DNA from: Gemmobacter sp.
GTDB taxonomy: Bacteria > Pseudomonadota > Alphaproteobacteria > Rhodobacterales > Rhodobacteraceae
Direction of reading: 5' to 3'
Length of the DNA: 64,000 nt
Assembly: GCF_034676705.1 (NCBI RefSeq)
Contig: NZ_JAUCBS010000013.1
Coordinates: 12,501-76,500, forward strand
Shown here: piece after piece, positions 15,812-23,188 of the stretch
Position numbering within the stretch: the stretch's first letter is position 1
Layout: every line of letters begins with the position of its first letter
The notes under the pieces: model-generated
Seen by the model: the letters and a program-made list of their open reading frames with translations, nothing else
The model's database searches: none
Told to the model about the DNA's origin: nothing
Made by a program: the position numbers and the translations under genes

Positions 15812-16723
15812 CTAGACTGCGGCGGCAAGGCAGCCGGTCAGGGCGGCCAGATCATCGGTGATCAGATGCAAGGGAATGGCGGCGATGGGGCCGCCATTTT
15901 CATTCGGCCGGGCAAAGGACCGCACCAGCGCGGCGCCATGGCCCGCCTGCACCAGCCCCTGCGCCACCGAGCCGGCCAGCCAGATGCCATCGCGCGGCAG
16001 GCTGGCAAGGGCGAGGTCTTGCAGCCAGAGGCCCAGCAGGTCGGCGAACAGATCGAGCGTGGCGCGAACCCCGGGGTCGGGGGCGCCGCTGGTCAGCGAT
16101 TCGGGTGGCAGGGCGGCGCCATGCAGGCAGGCGTGCAGGCGCGACAGACCCCGGGCGGCGAACAGCGTCTCGACCGAGGGAAAGGCCGCCAGATCGGGGC
16201 CGATGTGCCGCGACAGCTGCACGGCAAGCGCATGGGGCAGCGACAGGTGCCCCGCCTCGGCCGACAGGATCGCGGGGGGTTGGCCCGGGCGGCGGATCAC
16301 GGCGGCGCAATTGGCGCCGGTGCCCAGGCCCAGCACCAGCGCCTGACCATTGGGGTGGGGCCCCTCGGGCAGGTGCAGCGGCTGGCTGGCGCCGGGTGGC
16401 AGATGCGGCAGGGCGTGGCCAAGGGCCGCCAGATCGTTCAGCAGCAGGACGGAGCAGCCCAGGCGGGCGGAAAGCGTGGCCTCGGCCATGGTCCAGCCGC
16501 CGTTGGTCAGCCGGACCCGGCCGTCCAGCACGGGGCCCGCCACGGCAAGGCAGGCGGCGGTCAGGGCGGGGGCGCCCTGTGCGGCAAGATACTGATCCAG
16601 CGCGGGCGCAATGCCGGGAAAATCGGCTACCTTCAGCCGCGCCAGCGTGCCGGGCAGCAGCGCACCGCCCTGCCCCAGCGCAAGGCGGCAGTTCGTGCCG
16701 CCGATATCGGCCACCAGAATCAT
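15812..16723 (-). CDS. glk: Glucokinase (ROK-independent, Glk type)
   Basis: Glk phosphorylates glucose with ATP at the entry to glycolysis or the Entner-Doudoroff pathway. The 303-residue protein has the phosphate-binding ILVADIGGTNCRLAL, the AVAGPV segment, LLLNDLAALG, GLGTGANCAAV, SAEAGHLSLP near the sugar site and a C-terminal WLAGSVAQGL. Length fits the bacterial Glk family. A start eight residues upstream is possible but the ATG at 16723 puts the ATP motif in its usual place. It is separated from upstream ccrM by a strong terminator, so it has its own promoter. Confidence 0.87.
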   Translation of the reverse strand: MILVADIGGTNCRLALGQGGALLPGTLARLKVADFPGIAPALDQYLAAQGAPALTAACLAVAGPVLDGRVRLTNGGWTMAEATLSARLGCSVLLLNDLAALGHALPHLPPGASQPLHLPEGPHPNGQALVLGLGTGANCAAVIRRPGQPPAILSAEAGHLSLPHALAVQLSRHIGPDLAAFPSVETLFAARGLSRLHACLHGAALPPESLTSGAPDPGVRATLDLFADLLGLWLQDLALASLPRDGIWLAGSVAQGLVQAGHGAALVRSFARPNENGGPIAAIPLHLITDDLAALTGCLAAAV

Positions 16724-16745
16724 GCGCCCCCCGGGGTGGAAAGCC

Positions 16746-16773
16746 AAAAAGGCCGCGCCATTGCAGGCGCGGC
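16746..16773 (-). terminator. Rho-independent terminator of ccrM
   Basis: Read on the minus strand, an 8-bp perfect stem GCCGCGCC / GGCGCGGC (plus-strand arms 16752-16759 and 16766-16773, six-base loop) is followed by CTTTTTGG. It lies 50 bases beyond the ccrM stop codon. Confidence 0.88.
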
Positions 16774-16826
16774 AGGTGTGTTCCTGCGGACAAGGCCGCG
16801 GAACACCGGCGGAAGGCCGTATCTGA

Positions 16827-17933
16827 TCAGTGTTCGCCCAGTTCGGCGCGGATCTGCTGGCGCAGGAAGTCGATGGGCACCATCTTGCCCTCGCGCTTGA
16901 AGTGCCAGTAGGTCCAGCCGTTGCAGCTGGGGGCGCCTTCGTAATGGGCGCCGACCTGATGGATGGATCCGGTCATGCTGTCGCCGACCAGCGTACCATC
17001 GGCGCGCACCTTGGCGGTGGAGCCGCGTGGGCCGACCAGCACCTCGCCCGGGCGCAACATGCCGCGTTCGACCAGCTGGCCAAAGGGCACGCGGGGTTCG
17101 GCGCGTTTCGAGGCCGAGGTTTCCAGCGCCGAGGCATCATAGGGCCGCACCCGTTCGATCCGCTGGGTGGCGGCCTGACGGTAGGCTTCCTCGCGTTCGA
17201 TGCCGATGAAGTTGCGGCCCAGCATCTTGGCCACCGCGCCGGTGGTGCCGGTGCCGAAGAACGGGTCCAGCACCACATCACCGGGGTTGGTGGACCCGAT
17301 CAGGATACGGTGCAGCAGCGATTCGGGCTTTTGCGTCGGATGCGCCTTGTCGCCGTTCTGGTCCTTGAGCCGTTCGTGCCCGGTGCAGATCGGCAGCACC
17401 CAGTCCGACCGCATCTGCACGCCTTCGTTCAGCGCCTTGAGCGCATCATAGTTGAAGGTGTATTTCGCCGCTTCGGATTTCGAGGCCCAGATCATGGTTT
17501 CATGCGCGTTGGTCAGCCGCTTGCCGCGGAAGTTCGGCATGGGGTTCGACTTGCGCCAGACCACATCGTTCAGGATCCAGTAGCCGGCATCCTGCAACGC
17601 GGCGCCGACGCGGAAGATGTTGTGATAGCTGCCGATCACCCAGATCGCGCCATTGGGCTTCAGCAGGCGGCGGGCGGCGGCCAGCCAGTCGCGGGTGAAA
17701 CGGTCATAGGCGCCAAAGCTGGAGAACTGGTCCCAGTGATCATCCACCGCATCGACGCGGGAATTGTCGGGGCGGTGCAGTTCCCCCTTCAGCTGGAGAT
17801 TGTAGGGCGGGTCGGCGAAGATCAGGTCGACCGACGCCTCGGGCAGGGACCGCATCATCTCGATGCAATCGCCAGCCAATATCTGGTTGAGCGGAAGCGC
17901 GGGCGCCTCCGTCGTCTTGGTTTTTACAGCCAT
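16827..17933 (-). CDS. ccrM: Cell-cycle adenine DNA methyltransferase CcrM (GANTC)
   Basis: CcrM methylates adenine in GANTC on newly replicated DNA and links transcription to the cell cycle in alphaproteobacteria. The 368-residue beta-class enzyme has motif IV DLIFADPPYNLQL early, motif I DPFFGTGTTGAVA late, VWRKSNPMPNFRGKRLTNAHE, HPTQKPE, and the extra C-terminal domain typical of CcrM (from about GSTAKVRADGTL to GAPSCNGWTYWHF). The ATG at 17933 has GAGG six bases upstream; another in-frame ATG at 17990 lies inside the GANTC cluster and is less likely. A terminator follows at 16746-16773. Confidence 0.95.
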   Translation of the reverse strand: MAVKTKTTEAPALPLNQILAGDCIEMMRSLPEASVDLIFADPPYNLQLKGELHRPDNSRVDAVDDHWDQFSSFGAYDRFTRDWLAAARRLLKPNGAIWVIGSYHNIFRVGAALQDAGYWILNDVVWRKSNPMPNFRGKRLTNAHETMIWASKSEAAKYTFNYDALKALNEGVQMRSDWVLPICTGHERLKDQNGDKAHPTQKPESLLHRILIGSTNPGDVVLDPFFGTGTTGAVAKMLGRNFIGIEREEAYRQAATQRIERVRPYDASALETSASKRAEPRVPFGQLVERGMLRPGEVLVGPRGSTAKVRADGTLVGDSMTGSIHQVGAHYEGAPSCNGWTYWHFKREGKMVPIDFLRQQIRAELGEH

Positions 17934-17977
17934 CTTCTGCCTCTGGACCCGCGCGTTGATCGCGCTGTTGTGAGGCA

Positions 17978-18022
17978 GAGTCTGATTCAAACCTGATTCG
18001 TCGTCAAATTCTTTATTGAATC
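17978..18022 (-). promoter_or_regulatory. Cluster of four GANTC sites at the ccrM upstream region
   Basis: GAGTC (17978-17982), GATTC (17984-17988), GATTC (17995-17999) and GAATC (18018-18022) fall within 45 bp, 45 to 89 bases before the chosen ccrM start codon. In Caulobacter the ccrM promoter contains GANTC sites whose methylation represses it, so these sites are likely part of such feedback. The last one overlaps the rnhB stop codon. Confidence 0.7.
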
Positions 18023-18647
18023 AAGGGGTTACGGATTTGACTTGATACAAGATATTGTGGACCGGCCGGAACGAGCGTCTATGAACAGGGGTGACGCCCA
18101 AATCTAGAAGCGCGTTCAGATGGTCCCTGGTCGGATAGCCGGCGTTCCGGTCCCAGCCATAGCCGGGATACTGTTGCGAAAGATCCACCATGATCGCGTC
18201 ACGCGCGACTTTGGCCATGATCGAGGCGGCGGCGATGGAGAGCGAACGGGCATCGCCCTTGACCACCGCTTCGGCGGTGCAGGCCAGATCGCGGGGCAGG
18301 CGGTTGCCGTCGATCAGCGCGTGATCAGGGGCAAACGGCAGCCCTTCCAGCGCGCGGCGCATGGCAAGGTGGCTGGCGTTGAGGATGTTCAGCGCGTCGA
18401 TTTCCTGCACCGAGGCATGGGCGACGCAGACCTGCGCGGTGGCGGCAATCTCCACGGCCAGCCGTTCACGGCGGGCGGCGGACAGGGTCTTGCTGTCGGC
18501 CAGCCCGTCGGGGATGCGGGCAGGGTCCAGGATGACGGCGGCGGCGGTGACGGGGCCGCAAAGCGGGCCGCGGCCGACCTCGTCAACACCGGCGATACGG
18601 GTGGCGCCCCGGGCAAGGGCAGCGGATTCGAAGCTGTAATCGGGCAT
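18021..18647 (-). CDS. rnhB: Ribonuclease HII
   Basis: RNase HII cuts RNA-DNA hybrids and starts removal of ribonucleotides built into DNA. The 208-residue protein has the N-terminal catalytic motif AGVDEVGRGPLCGPV (Asp and Glu), LADSKTLS, ALIDGN with the third acidic residue, VVKGDARSLSIAAASIMAKV and YGWDRNAGYPTRDH. Its length matches the family. The start at 18647 (MPDYSF) is preferred because the longer reading is low-complexity and derived from the repeat upstream. It ends 88 bases before ccrM on the same strand, a neighbour order common in this group. Confidence 0.94.
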   Translation of the reverse strand: MPDYSFESAALARGATRIAGVDEVGRGPLCGPVTAAAVILDPARIPDGLADSKTLSAARRERLAVEIAATAQVCVAHASVQEIDALNILNASHLAMRRALEGLPFAPDHALIDGNRLPRDLACTAEAVVKGDARSLSIAAASIMAKVARDAIMVDLSQQYPGYGWDRNAGYPTRDHLNALLDLGVTPVHRRSFRPVHNILYQVKSVTP

Positions 18648-18695
18648 GGGCCGGTGATGCCCTGTGCCTGCGGTGCGCGCAATGGCGGATGTGGG

Positions 18696-18806
18696 GCGGG
18701 GGCCTTGCGCCCCCGCAGTGGCGGAAGTGGAACGGGGGGCCTTGCGCCCCCCGGTGCCGGCAGGGCCGGCCCCCCCCCGCAGAGTATTTGCGGCACGGCG
18801 AAAGGA
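18696..18806 (+). repeat. Dispersed hairpin/TATTTG element, copy E
   Basis: Two hairpins with the same loop CTTGC (GCGGGGGC/GCCCCCGC at 18696-18716; CGGGGGGC/GCCCCCCG at 18733-18753) and a third (GCCGGC/GCCGGC, 18756-18770) precede GCAGAGTATTTGCGGCACGG and CGAAAGGAC. The repeated stem and loop suggest internal duplication. Both flanking genes are on the minus strand. Confidence 0.6.
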
Positions 18807-18816
18807 CAGGCCGCGA

Positions 18817-19251
18817 TCAGCGGGTCGGATGCTGCGGGTAACGGTCGTAACGATCGCGCCGGTCGTGGCGATCGTAGCGGTCGTGCCGGTCATTGCGGCC
18901 GTGACGGTCGCAGCCATAGGGGCCGCAGCGGTCATGGTTGTGATAGGCCGGGCGCGGCGGCTGCGGGTGGTGCCAGCCGGGATGCTGCGGGCGCGGCTGG
19001 TGCCAGCCCGGTTGCGGGCGCGGCGGTTCGGGGCGCATCACCGGGCCATAGCCATAGCCGCGGCGGTGATCGTCCTTGTCGTTCAGGGCGGATCCGATGA
19101 TGGCAATGGCCGCAACGCCGGCGATCACCTTCATCATGTCGTCGGAATTGGCGCGGGCCGGCAGCGCCGTCGCGGTGATCGCGCCCAGGGCGATGGCCGC
19201 GCCACCAAGTGCGGCGGCAATCTTGCGGGTGGCAGGGCGGAGGAGGTGCAT
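18817..19251 (-). CDS. Exported low-complexity protein rich in His, Pro, Asp, Arg and Tyr
   Basis: The 144-residue protein has an N-terminal signal or anchor (KIAAALGGAAIALGAITATALPARA), then a second hydrophobic stretch MMKVIAGVAAIAIIGSAL that may span the membrane. From about residue 65 it turns into a Gly/Tyr/Pro/His tail, PQPGWHQPRPQHPGWHHPQP, ending in repeated HDRYD/RNDRHDRYDR units. The many His and Asp suggest metal binding, but this is a guess. Similar short RHxD proteins occur in Rhodobacterales without known function. Start at 19251 has AGGA six bases upstream. Divergent from 19472. Confidence 0.72.
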   Translation of the reverse strand: MHLLRPATRKIAAALGGAAIALGAITATALPARANSDDMMKVIAGVAAIAIIGSALNDKDDHRRGYGYGPVMRPEPPRPQPGWHQPRPQHPGWHHPQPPRPAYHNHDRCGPYGCDRHGRNDRHDRYDRHDRRDRYDRYPQHPTR

Positions 19252-19471
19252 GGTGATCCTTTCGCGTCGATCCGCCGGGAATTGCCCCGGCTGGTATGGA
19301 ACCACCCTGCCCCGGCGGCGGCTGTCAGGCAAAATCACCGCCGTGTCATCGGATAACACCGGGCAAAACACCGCCTGTCAGGCGATGGCGGCGGCCCCGG
19401 CGGCGGGGGACATTGCATAACCGCCCGCCAGCCCCCATCCTGCCGCCATCGACCCGAACCGGGAGACCCCG

Positions 19472-19759
19472 ATGCCCCGCACCCTTGCCCTGGCGGCCCT
19501 GCTGGCCGGCGCTCTGGCGCTGCCTGCCGAGGCCGACTGCTTTGCCGATTACAAGGCCAAGCAGGACAACCCCCTGCGCCTGCATTATGGCGTGATGCAG
19601 GTATCCGACGGCGCCTGTTCGCCCGGCGCCGCCCGGGCCGAGATGGCGCCGCGGCTGGCCGCGCAGGGCTGGACGCTGCTGAACGTGATCGGCGTTTTCG
19701 GCCCCGAAGGTCTGGACGAAAGGAAGCGCAATGCCGGCGCCTATTTCCTCCGCTATTGA
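19472..19759 (+). CDS. Small exported protein of unknown function
   Basis: The 95-residue product has a Sec signal (ALAALLAGALALPAEA) followed by a short mature part with two Cys (DCFADYKAK and DGACSPG) that could form one disulfide. The segments LHYGVMQV, MAPRLAAQGWTLLNVIGVF and NAGAYFLRY read like a compact alpha/beta fold. I do not recognise a named family. It overlaps the next gene by 29 bases in another frame, so the two are probably translated together. Confidence 0.68.
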   Translation: MPRTLALAALLAGALALPAEADCFADYKAKQDNPLRLHYGVMQVSDGACSPGAARAEMAPRLAAQGWTLLNVIGVFGPEGLDERKRNAGAYFLRY

Positions 19760-20435
19760 GGCGCTGCGGCGGGGCAGCCGGACGGTGACGCTGGGGGTGG
19801 GGGCGATGGTCGTCATCCTGCTGGCGGCGGCGGTGTTCCTGTTCCTGAACCTGCCCGATGCCAATGCCTTCAACGCCCGGATCGAGCGGCTGTTCATCGA
19901 AAACGACCAGCTGCGCGGCGCGACCGAAATCAAGCTGCTGGAGATTCTGGCGCAATCGGGCACCGCGTTCTCCGAGGTGCTGGTCAGCTACCGCATGGTG
20001 ATCTTTGTGCTGCTGGTGTTTTCGGCCGCGCTGCTGGTGGCGGCGCTGGTGTTTCTGGTGACCATCGTGGCGCTGAACCGCCGGCTGCGGGAAATGCGGC
20101 AGGCGGGGATTCAGGTGGCCTCGCTGGTGATCAGCCGGGCGGAAAATACCGTGACGCTGAACAGCATGGAATTCCCGCTGACCGCCGCCGCCATCGAGAC
20201 GCTGGCCGTGCTGGCCGAGGCGCGGATGGATGACGAGGTGCTGAACGGCGCACAGATCGAGGCGATGATTTCCGGCAAGAACCCCGCCGATTGCGAAGAA
20301 GCGGCCGGGGCCACCCGGATCAAGCGGTTGCGCGATGCGCTGGGGAACCAGCTGGTCAGCGAGTTGCTGGTCAAGACCATCGCGCGCAAGGGCTACATGC
20401 TGACCATCGACAAGGATGCGATCCGCATGGTCTAG
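19731..20435 (+). CDS. Two-TM membrane protein with C-terminal OmpR-type winged helix
   Basis: The 234-residue protein has two transmembrane segments (about 19-39 and 88-115) with a 48-residue loop between. The C-terminal part (about 135-230) reads like an OmpR/PhoB DNA-binding domain: a beta strand NTVTLNSMEFPLTAAAIETL, a recognition-type helix ATRIKRLRDALGNQL, and a wing ending KTIARKGYMLTI, matching the usual RLRxxLG and GYxL pattern. With an even number of spans both ends are cytoplasmic, so the domain could bind DNA or a partner. This is the reverse of ToxR/CadC, where the domain is N-terminal. It overlaps the exported protein upstream, a possible sensor partner. Confidence 0.7.
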   Translation: MPAPISSAIEALRRGSRTVTLGVGAMVVILLAAAVFLFLNLPDANAFNARIERLFIENDQLRGATEIKLLEILAQSGTAFSEVLVSYRMVIFVLLVFSAALLVAALVFLVTIVALNRRLREMRQAGIQVASLVISRAENTVTLNSMEFPLTAAAIETLAVLAEARMDDEVLNGAQIEAMISGKNPADCEEAAGATRIKRLRDALGNQLVSELLVKTIARKGYMLTIDKDAIRMV

Positions 20436-20498
20436 GGTCTTGTGGCCTGGCCTGCTTTTGCGGGATACCGCCGGGGCAGGCAAGATCCGAGGTCCGAC

Positions 20499-21560
20499 AT
20501 GAGCCGTTTCTGGAGCCCCCTCGTGCAGTCGCTGGTGCCCTATGTGCCCGGCGAACAGCCGAAGGACCGCGTTTTCATCAAGCTGAACACCAACGAGAAC
20601 CCGCATGGCCCGTCGCCGCTGGCGCTGGAGGCGATCCGGGCGGCGACGGGCGACGGGCTGCGGCTGTATCCCGATCCGGTGGCCGGCGATCTGCGCGCGG
20701 CGGTGGCGGCGCAGTATGGGCTGACGCCCGCGCATGTCTTTGCCGGCAACGGGTCGGACGAGGTGCTGGCCCATGCCTTCAACGCCTTTTTCGGCGGCGG
20801 GGGCGAGGTGCTGTTCGCGGATGTGACCTACAGTTTCTATCCGACCTATTGCCGGCTTTACGGCCTGCCGCACCGGCTGGTGCCGCTGGGGGCGGATTTC
20901 CGCTGTGATGTCGGCCTGTATCGCGGACCCTGCGCGGGAATCGTGATTGCCAACCCCAACGCGCCGACCGGCATTCCCCTGCCGCTGGCGGCCATCGAAC
21001 AGGTGCTGCGGGCCAATCCCGATGTGGTGGTGATCGTGGACGAAGCCTATGTCGATTTCGGCGCCGACAGCGCGGTGGCGCTGATACCCCGGTATGACAA
21101 CCTGCTGGTCGTCCACACCTTTTCCAAATCCCGCAGCATGGCCGGGTTGCGGGTGGGGCTGGCGATGGGGCAGCCGCATCTGGTCGAGGGGCTGGTGCGG
21201 GTGAAGGACAGTTTCAATTCCTATCCCTTGGGGCGGCTGGCGCTGGCCGGGGCGCTGGCGGCCTGGCAGGACCGCGACTGGTTCGACCGCACCCGCAGGC
21301 AGGTGATGGCCGACCGTGACGCCATGACAGCCGGCTTGCAGGCGCAGGGGTTCGAGGTGCTGCCATCGGCGGCGAATTTCGTCTTTGCCCGCCATCCGCA
21401 GGTGGCGGCCGAGGTGGTTCTGGCGGGCCTGCGCGACCGGGGCATTCTGGTGCGGCATTTCCGGCAGGAACGGATTCGCGACTGGCTGCGAATCTCGGTC
21501 GGGACCACGGCGGAATGCGGCGCGCTGCTGGCGGCAACTGCCGGGATCGTGGCGGGCTAG
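20499..21560 (+). CDS. hisC: Histidinol-phosphate aminotransferase
   Basis: HisC converts imidazole-acetol phosphate to histidinol phosphate with glutamate, using PLP. The 353-residue class I/II aminotransferase has KLNTNENPHGPSP, GNGSDEVLAHAF, ANPNAPTG with the cofactor-binding Asn, VDEAYVDFG with the Asp, FSKSRSMAGLRVG with the PLP Lys, and a C-terminal RISVGT with the carboxylate-binding Arg. The start at 20499 gives the usual N-terminus; earlier in-frame codons add an unrelated extension. It is not beside other his genes here. Its stop codon shares a CTAG with the opposing gene. Confidence 0.93.
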   Translation: MSRFWSPLVQSLVPYVPGEQPKDRVFIKLNTNENPHGPSPLALEAIRAATGDGLRLYPDPVAGDLRAAVAAQYGLTPAHVFAGNGSDEVLAHAFNAFFGGGGEVLFADVTYSFYPTYCRLYGLPHRLVPLGADFRCDVGLYRGPCAGIVIANPNAPTGIPLPLAAIEQVLRANPDVVVIVDEAYVDFGADSAVALIPRYDNLLVVHTFSKSRSMAGLRVGLAMGQPHLVEGLVRVKDSFNSYPLGRLALAGALAAWQDRDWFDRTRRQVMADRDAMTAGLQAQGFEVLPSAANFVFARHPQVAAEVVLAGLRDRGILVRHFRQERIRDWLRISVGTTAECGALLAATAGIVAG

Positions 21561-22414
21561 CCGCGCTCCAGCCCAGTCGAGGAGACCCAGCCCGACCGCC
21601 CCTGCCAGACGATGCGGCACCAGTCGAACGTGCCGCCCCCGGCATCGGCGGGGCGGCAGCCATCGACCTGCACGCCGGTGGCACCGGCCGGCACGGTGAA
21701 CAGCACGCCATGCATGGTGCCGGGGCCGGAGCGGACGTTCATGTAGCCGCCCGAGGCATCGCGCTTGATTCGCCATGGCGCCTGGGGGGCCGGTTGCGGC
21801 GCAGCCTGGGGCGGCGGCGCGGAAACCGTGGCCGGGGTGGGCGCCGGATCGGCGCCGCCCAGCGGGCGGACGGGGATGCCCAGATCCTCGGCATCGTCCG
21901 GGGTCAGCCAGGTCATTTCCGCCGGGGCGGCCTGGGTGATGTACAGCACCGCCTTTTCCGACAGGCCCATCTGGTTCAGATAGGCGCCGATCAGCGCATT
22001 GCCCTGCCCGGTTTCGATCGCGCGGCCCTGATCGTCGACGTAATAGGCGGCGTGAAAGCCCAGTTGCGCGCCGGTTCCCATCAGCCGGCGGTTGCCGCCC
22101 AGCCAGGCCAGCCCGCAGGCCGAGGCGCAGGTGACGCCGTGGTCCACCGCCGTATGCGCGCCCTGAATGCGAATCGCCCGGCCCATGGCCAGACCGGCCA
22201 GCAGGCTGCCGCCGGGGCTGTCGAACAGCACCACCGCCTGACCGGCGGTTTCCAGCAGGGCGCGGGTCAGCTTGCGGTCGTCGCCGGCGTGGAATTCGCC
22301 GCTGACACGGATCAGCGCGCCATCGCCATCGCTGAAGGGTTCATGCGTGATGTCGGCGGCACGGGCCGGCAGGGACAGGGCTGCGAACAGGCAGGCGGCA
22401 AGCAGGAAACGCAT
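21557..22414 (-). CDS. Periplasmic ClpP-fold protein with C-terminal SH3 domain
   Basis: The 285-residue protein has a Sec signal (MRFLLAACLFAALSLPARA), then a ClpP/crotonase-like domain: VVLFDSPGGSLLAGLAMGRA, GVTCASACGLAWLGG with a Ser in the position of the ClpP nucleophile, and GFHAAYYVD with a His that may complete a dyad. A Pro/Ala linker follows and then a bacterial SH3 domain, GGYMNVRSGPGTMHGVLF to FDWCRIVWQGRSGWVSS, which in other proteins binds peptidoglycan. A periplasmic protease or structural role is inferred. Convergent with hisC, with overlapping stops. Confidence 0.75.
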   Translation of the reverse strand: MRFLLAACLFAALSLPARAADITHEPFSDGDGALIRVSGEFHAGDDRKLTRALLETAGQAVVLFDSPGGSLLAGLAMGRAIRIQGAHTAVDHGVTCASACGLAWLGGNRRLMGTGAQLGFHAAYYVDDQGRAIETGQGNALIGAYLNQMGLSEKAVLYITQAAPAEMTWLTPDDAEDLGIPVRPLGGADPAPTPATVSAPPPQAAPQPAPQAPWRIKRDASGGYMNVRSGPGTMHGVLFTVPAGATGVQVDGCRPADAGGGTFDWCRIVWQGRSGWVSSTGLERG

Positions 22415-22493
22415 GGGGGCCCCGAGGCGGCAAATGCACTGCGGCCAGCCTAGCCGGGCCGGCCGTCCCCGTGCAATGCCCGCGAACGGGGGG

Positions 22494-23177
22494 TCAGCCG
22501 ATGCGGACCTGCACCGCGCCCAGGCCCGCAATCTCGACCCGGCAGGTCTCGCCCGGCAGGATGGGGCCAACGCCCGCAGGCGTGCCGGTAAAGATCAGGT
22601 CGCCCGGCGCCAGATCGACCAGCCCGGACAGATGCGCGATGATATGGGGCACGTCCCAGATCATGTCGGCAATGTCGCCGTCCTGCCGGATATCGCCGCC
22701 GACGGTGCAGGCGATGCGGCCTGCCATAACCGGCCCGGTGACCGAAACCGGCACCAGCGCGCCGCAGGGGGCCGATTGATCGAACCCCTTGGACATGTCC
22801 CACGGGCGGCGCATCTGCTTGGCCTCGGCCTGCATGTCGCGGCGGGTCAGGTCGATGCCCGGCGCATGGCCCCAGACCAGCGCGGCGGCCTGATCGGGCG
22901 TCAGGTTGCGGCCGGGCGCGCCAATGGCGACGACCAGTTCCGCCTCGTGGTGCAGATCGGCGGTCGCCTGCGGCCAGGGCAGCACCGCGCCATCCATCAC
23001 CAGCGCATCGGCAGGCTTGGTAAAGAAGAACGGCGGCTCGCGCGTGTCGGCGCCCATTTCCCTGGCGTGTTCGGCATAGTTGCGGCCCACGCAGAAGATG
23101 CGCCGCACCGGAAAGCGGGCCGATGACCCCTGAACGGGCAATGAGGGAACCGGCGGCGGGGCAAAGACGTAATCCAA
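22494..23177 (-). CDS. Fumarylacetoacetate hydrolase family protein
   Basis: The 227-residue protein has the FAH fold signature: FPVRRIFCVGRNYAEHA, PFFFTKPADAL, LHHEAELVVAIG with metal-binding Glu residues, GIDLTRRDMQ, KGFDQSAPCG and DLIFTGTPAGVGPI. Members open or hydrolyse C-C bonds in ring-cleavage products or act on oxaloacetate/acylpyruvates; the substrate here is unknown. No in-frame ATG lies at the right place. The best start is TTG at 23177, with GAGGAG eight bases upstream. It follows the D,D-carboxypeptidase by 11 bases on the same strand. Confidence 0.85.
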   Translation of the reverse strand: MDYVFAPPPVPSLPVQGSSARFPVRRIFCVGRNYAEHAREMGADTREPPFFFTKPADALVMDGAVLPWPQATADLHHEAELVVAIGAPGRNLTPDQAAALVWGHAPGIDLTRRDMQAEAKQMRRPWDMSKGFDQSAPCGALVPVSVTGPVMAGRIACTVGGDIRQDGDIADMIWDVPHIIAHLSGLVDLAPGDLIFTGTPAGVGPILPGETCRVEIAGLGAVQVRIG

Positions 23178-23188
23178 GCGTAAGCTCC

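Noticed and set aside
17933..17990. ccrM start at the upstream ATG (17990)
   Set aside because: It would add 19 residues unlike CcrM and place the start inside the GANTC cluster; the ATG at 17933 has a better ribosome-binding site.
19335..21776. An 813-codon reading frame on the minus strand opposite hisC and its neighbour
   Set aside because: It is antisense to clear genes on the plus strand, has His/Gln/Arg-rich low-complexity sequence typical of shadow frames in GC-rich DNA, and shows no motif.
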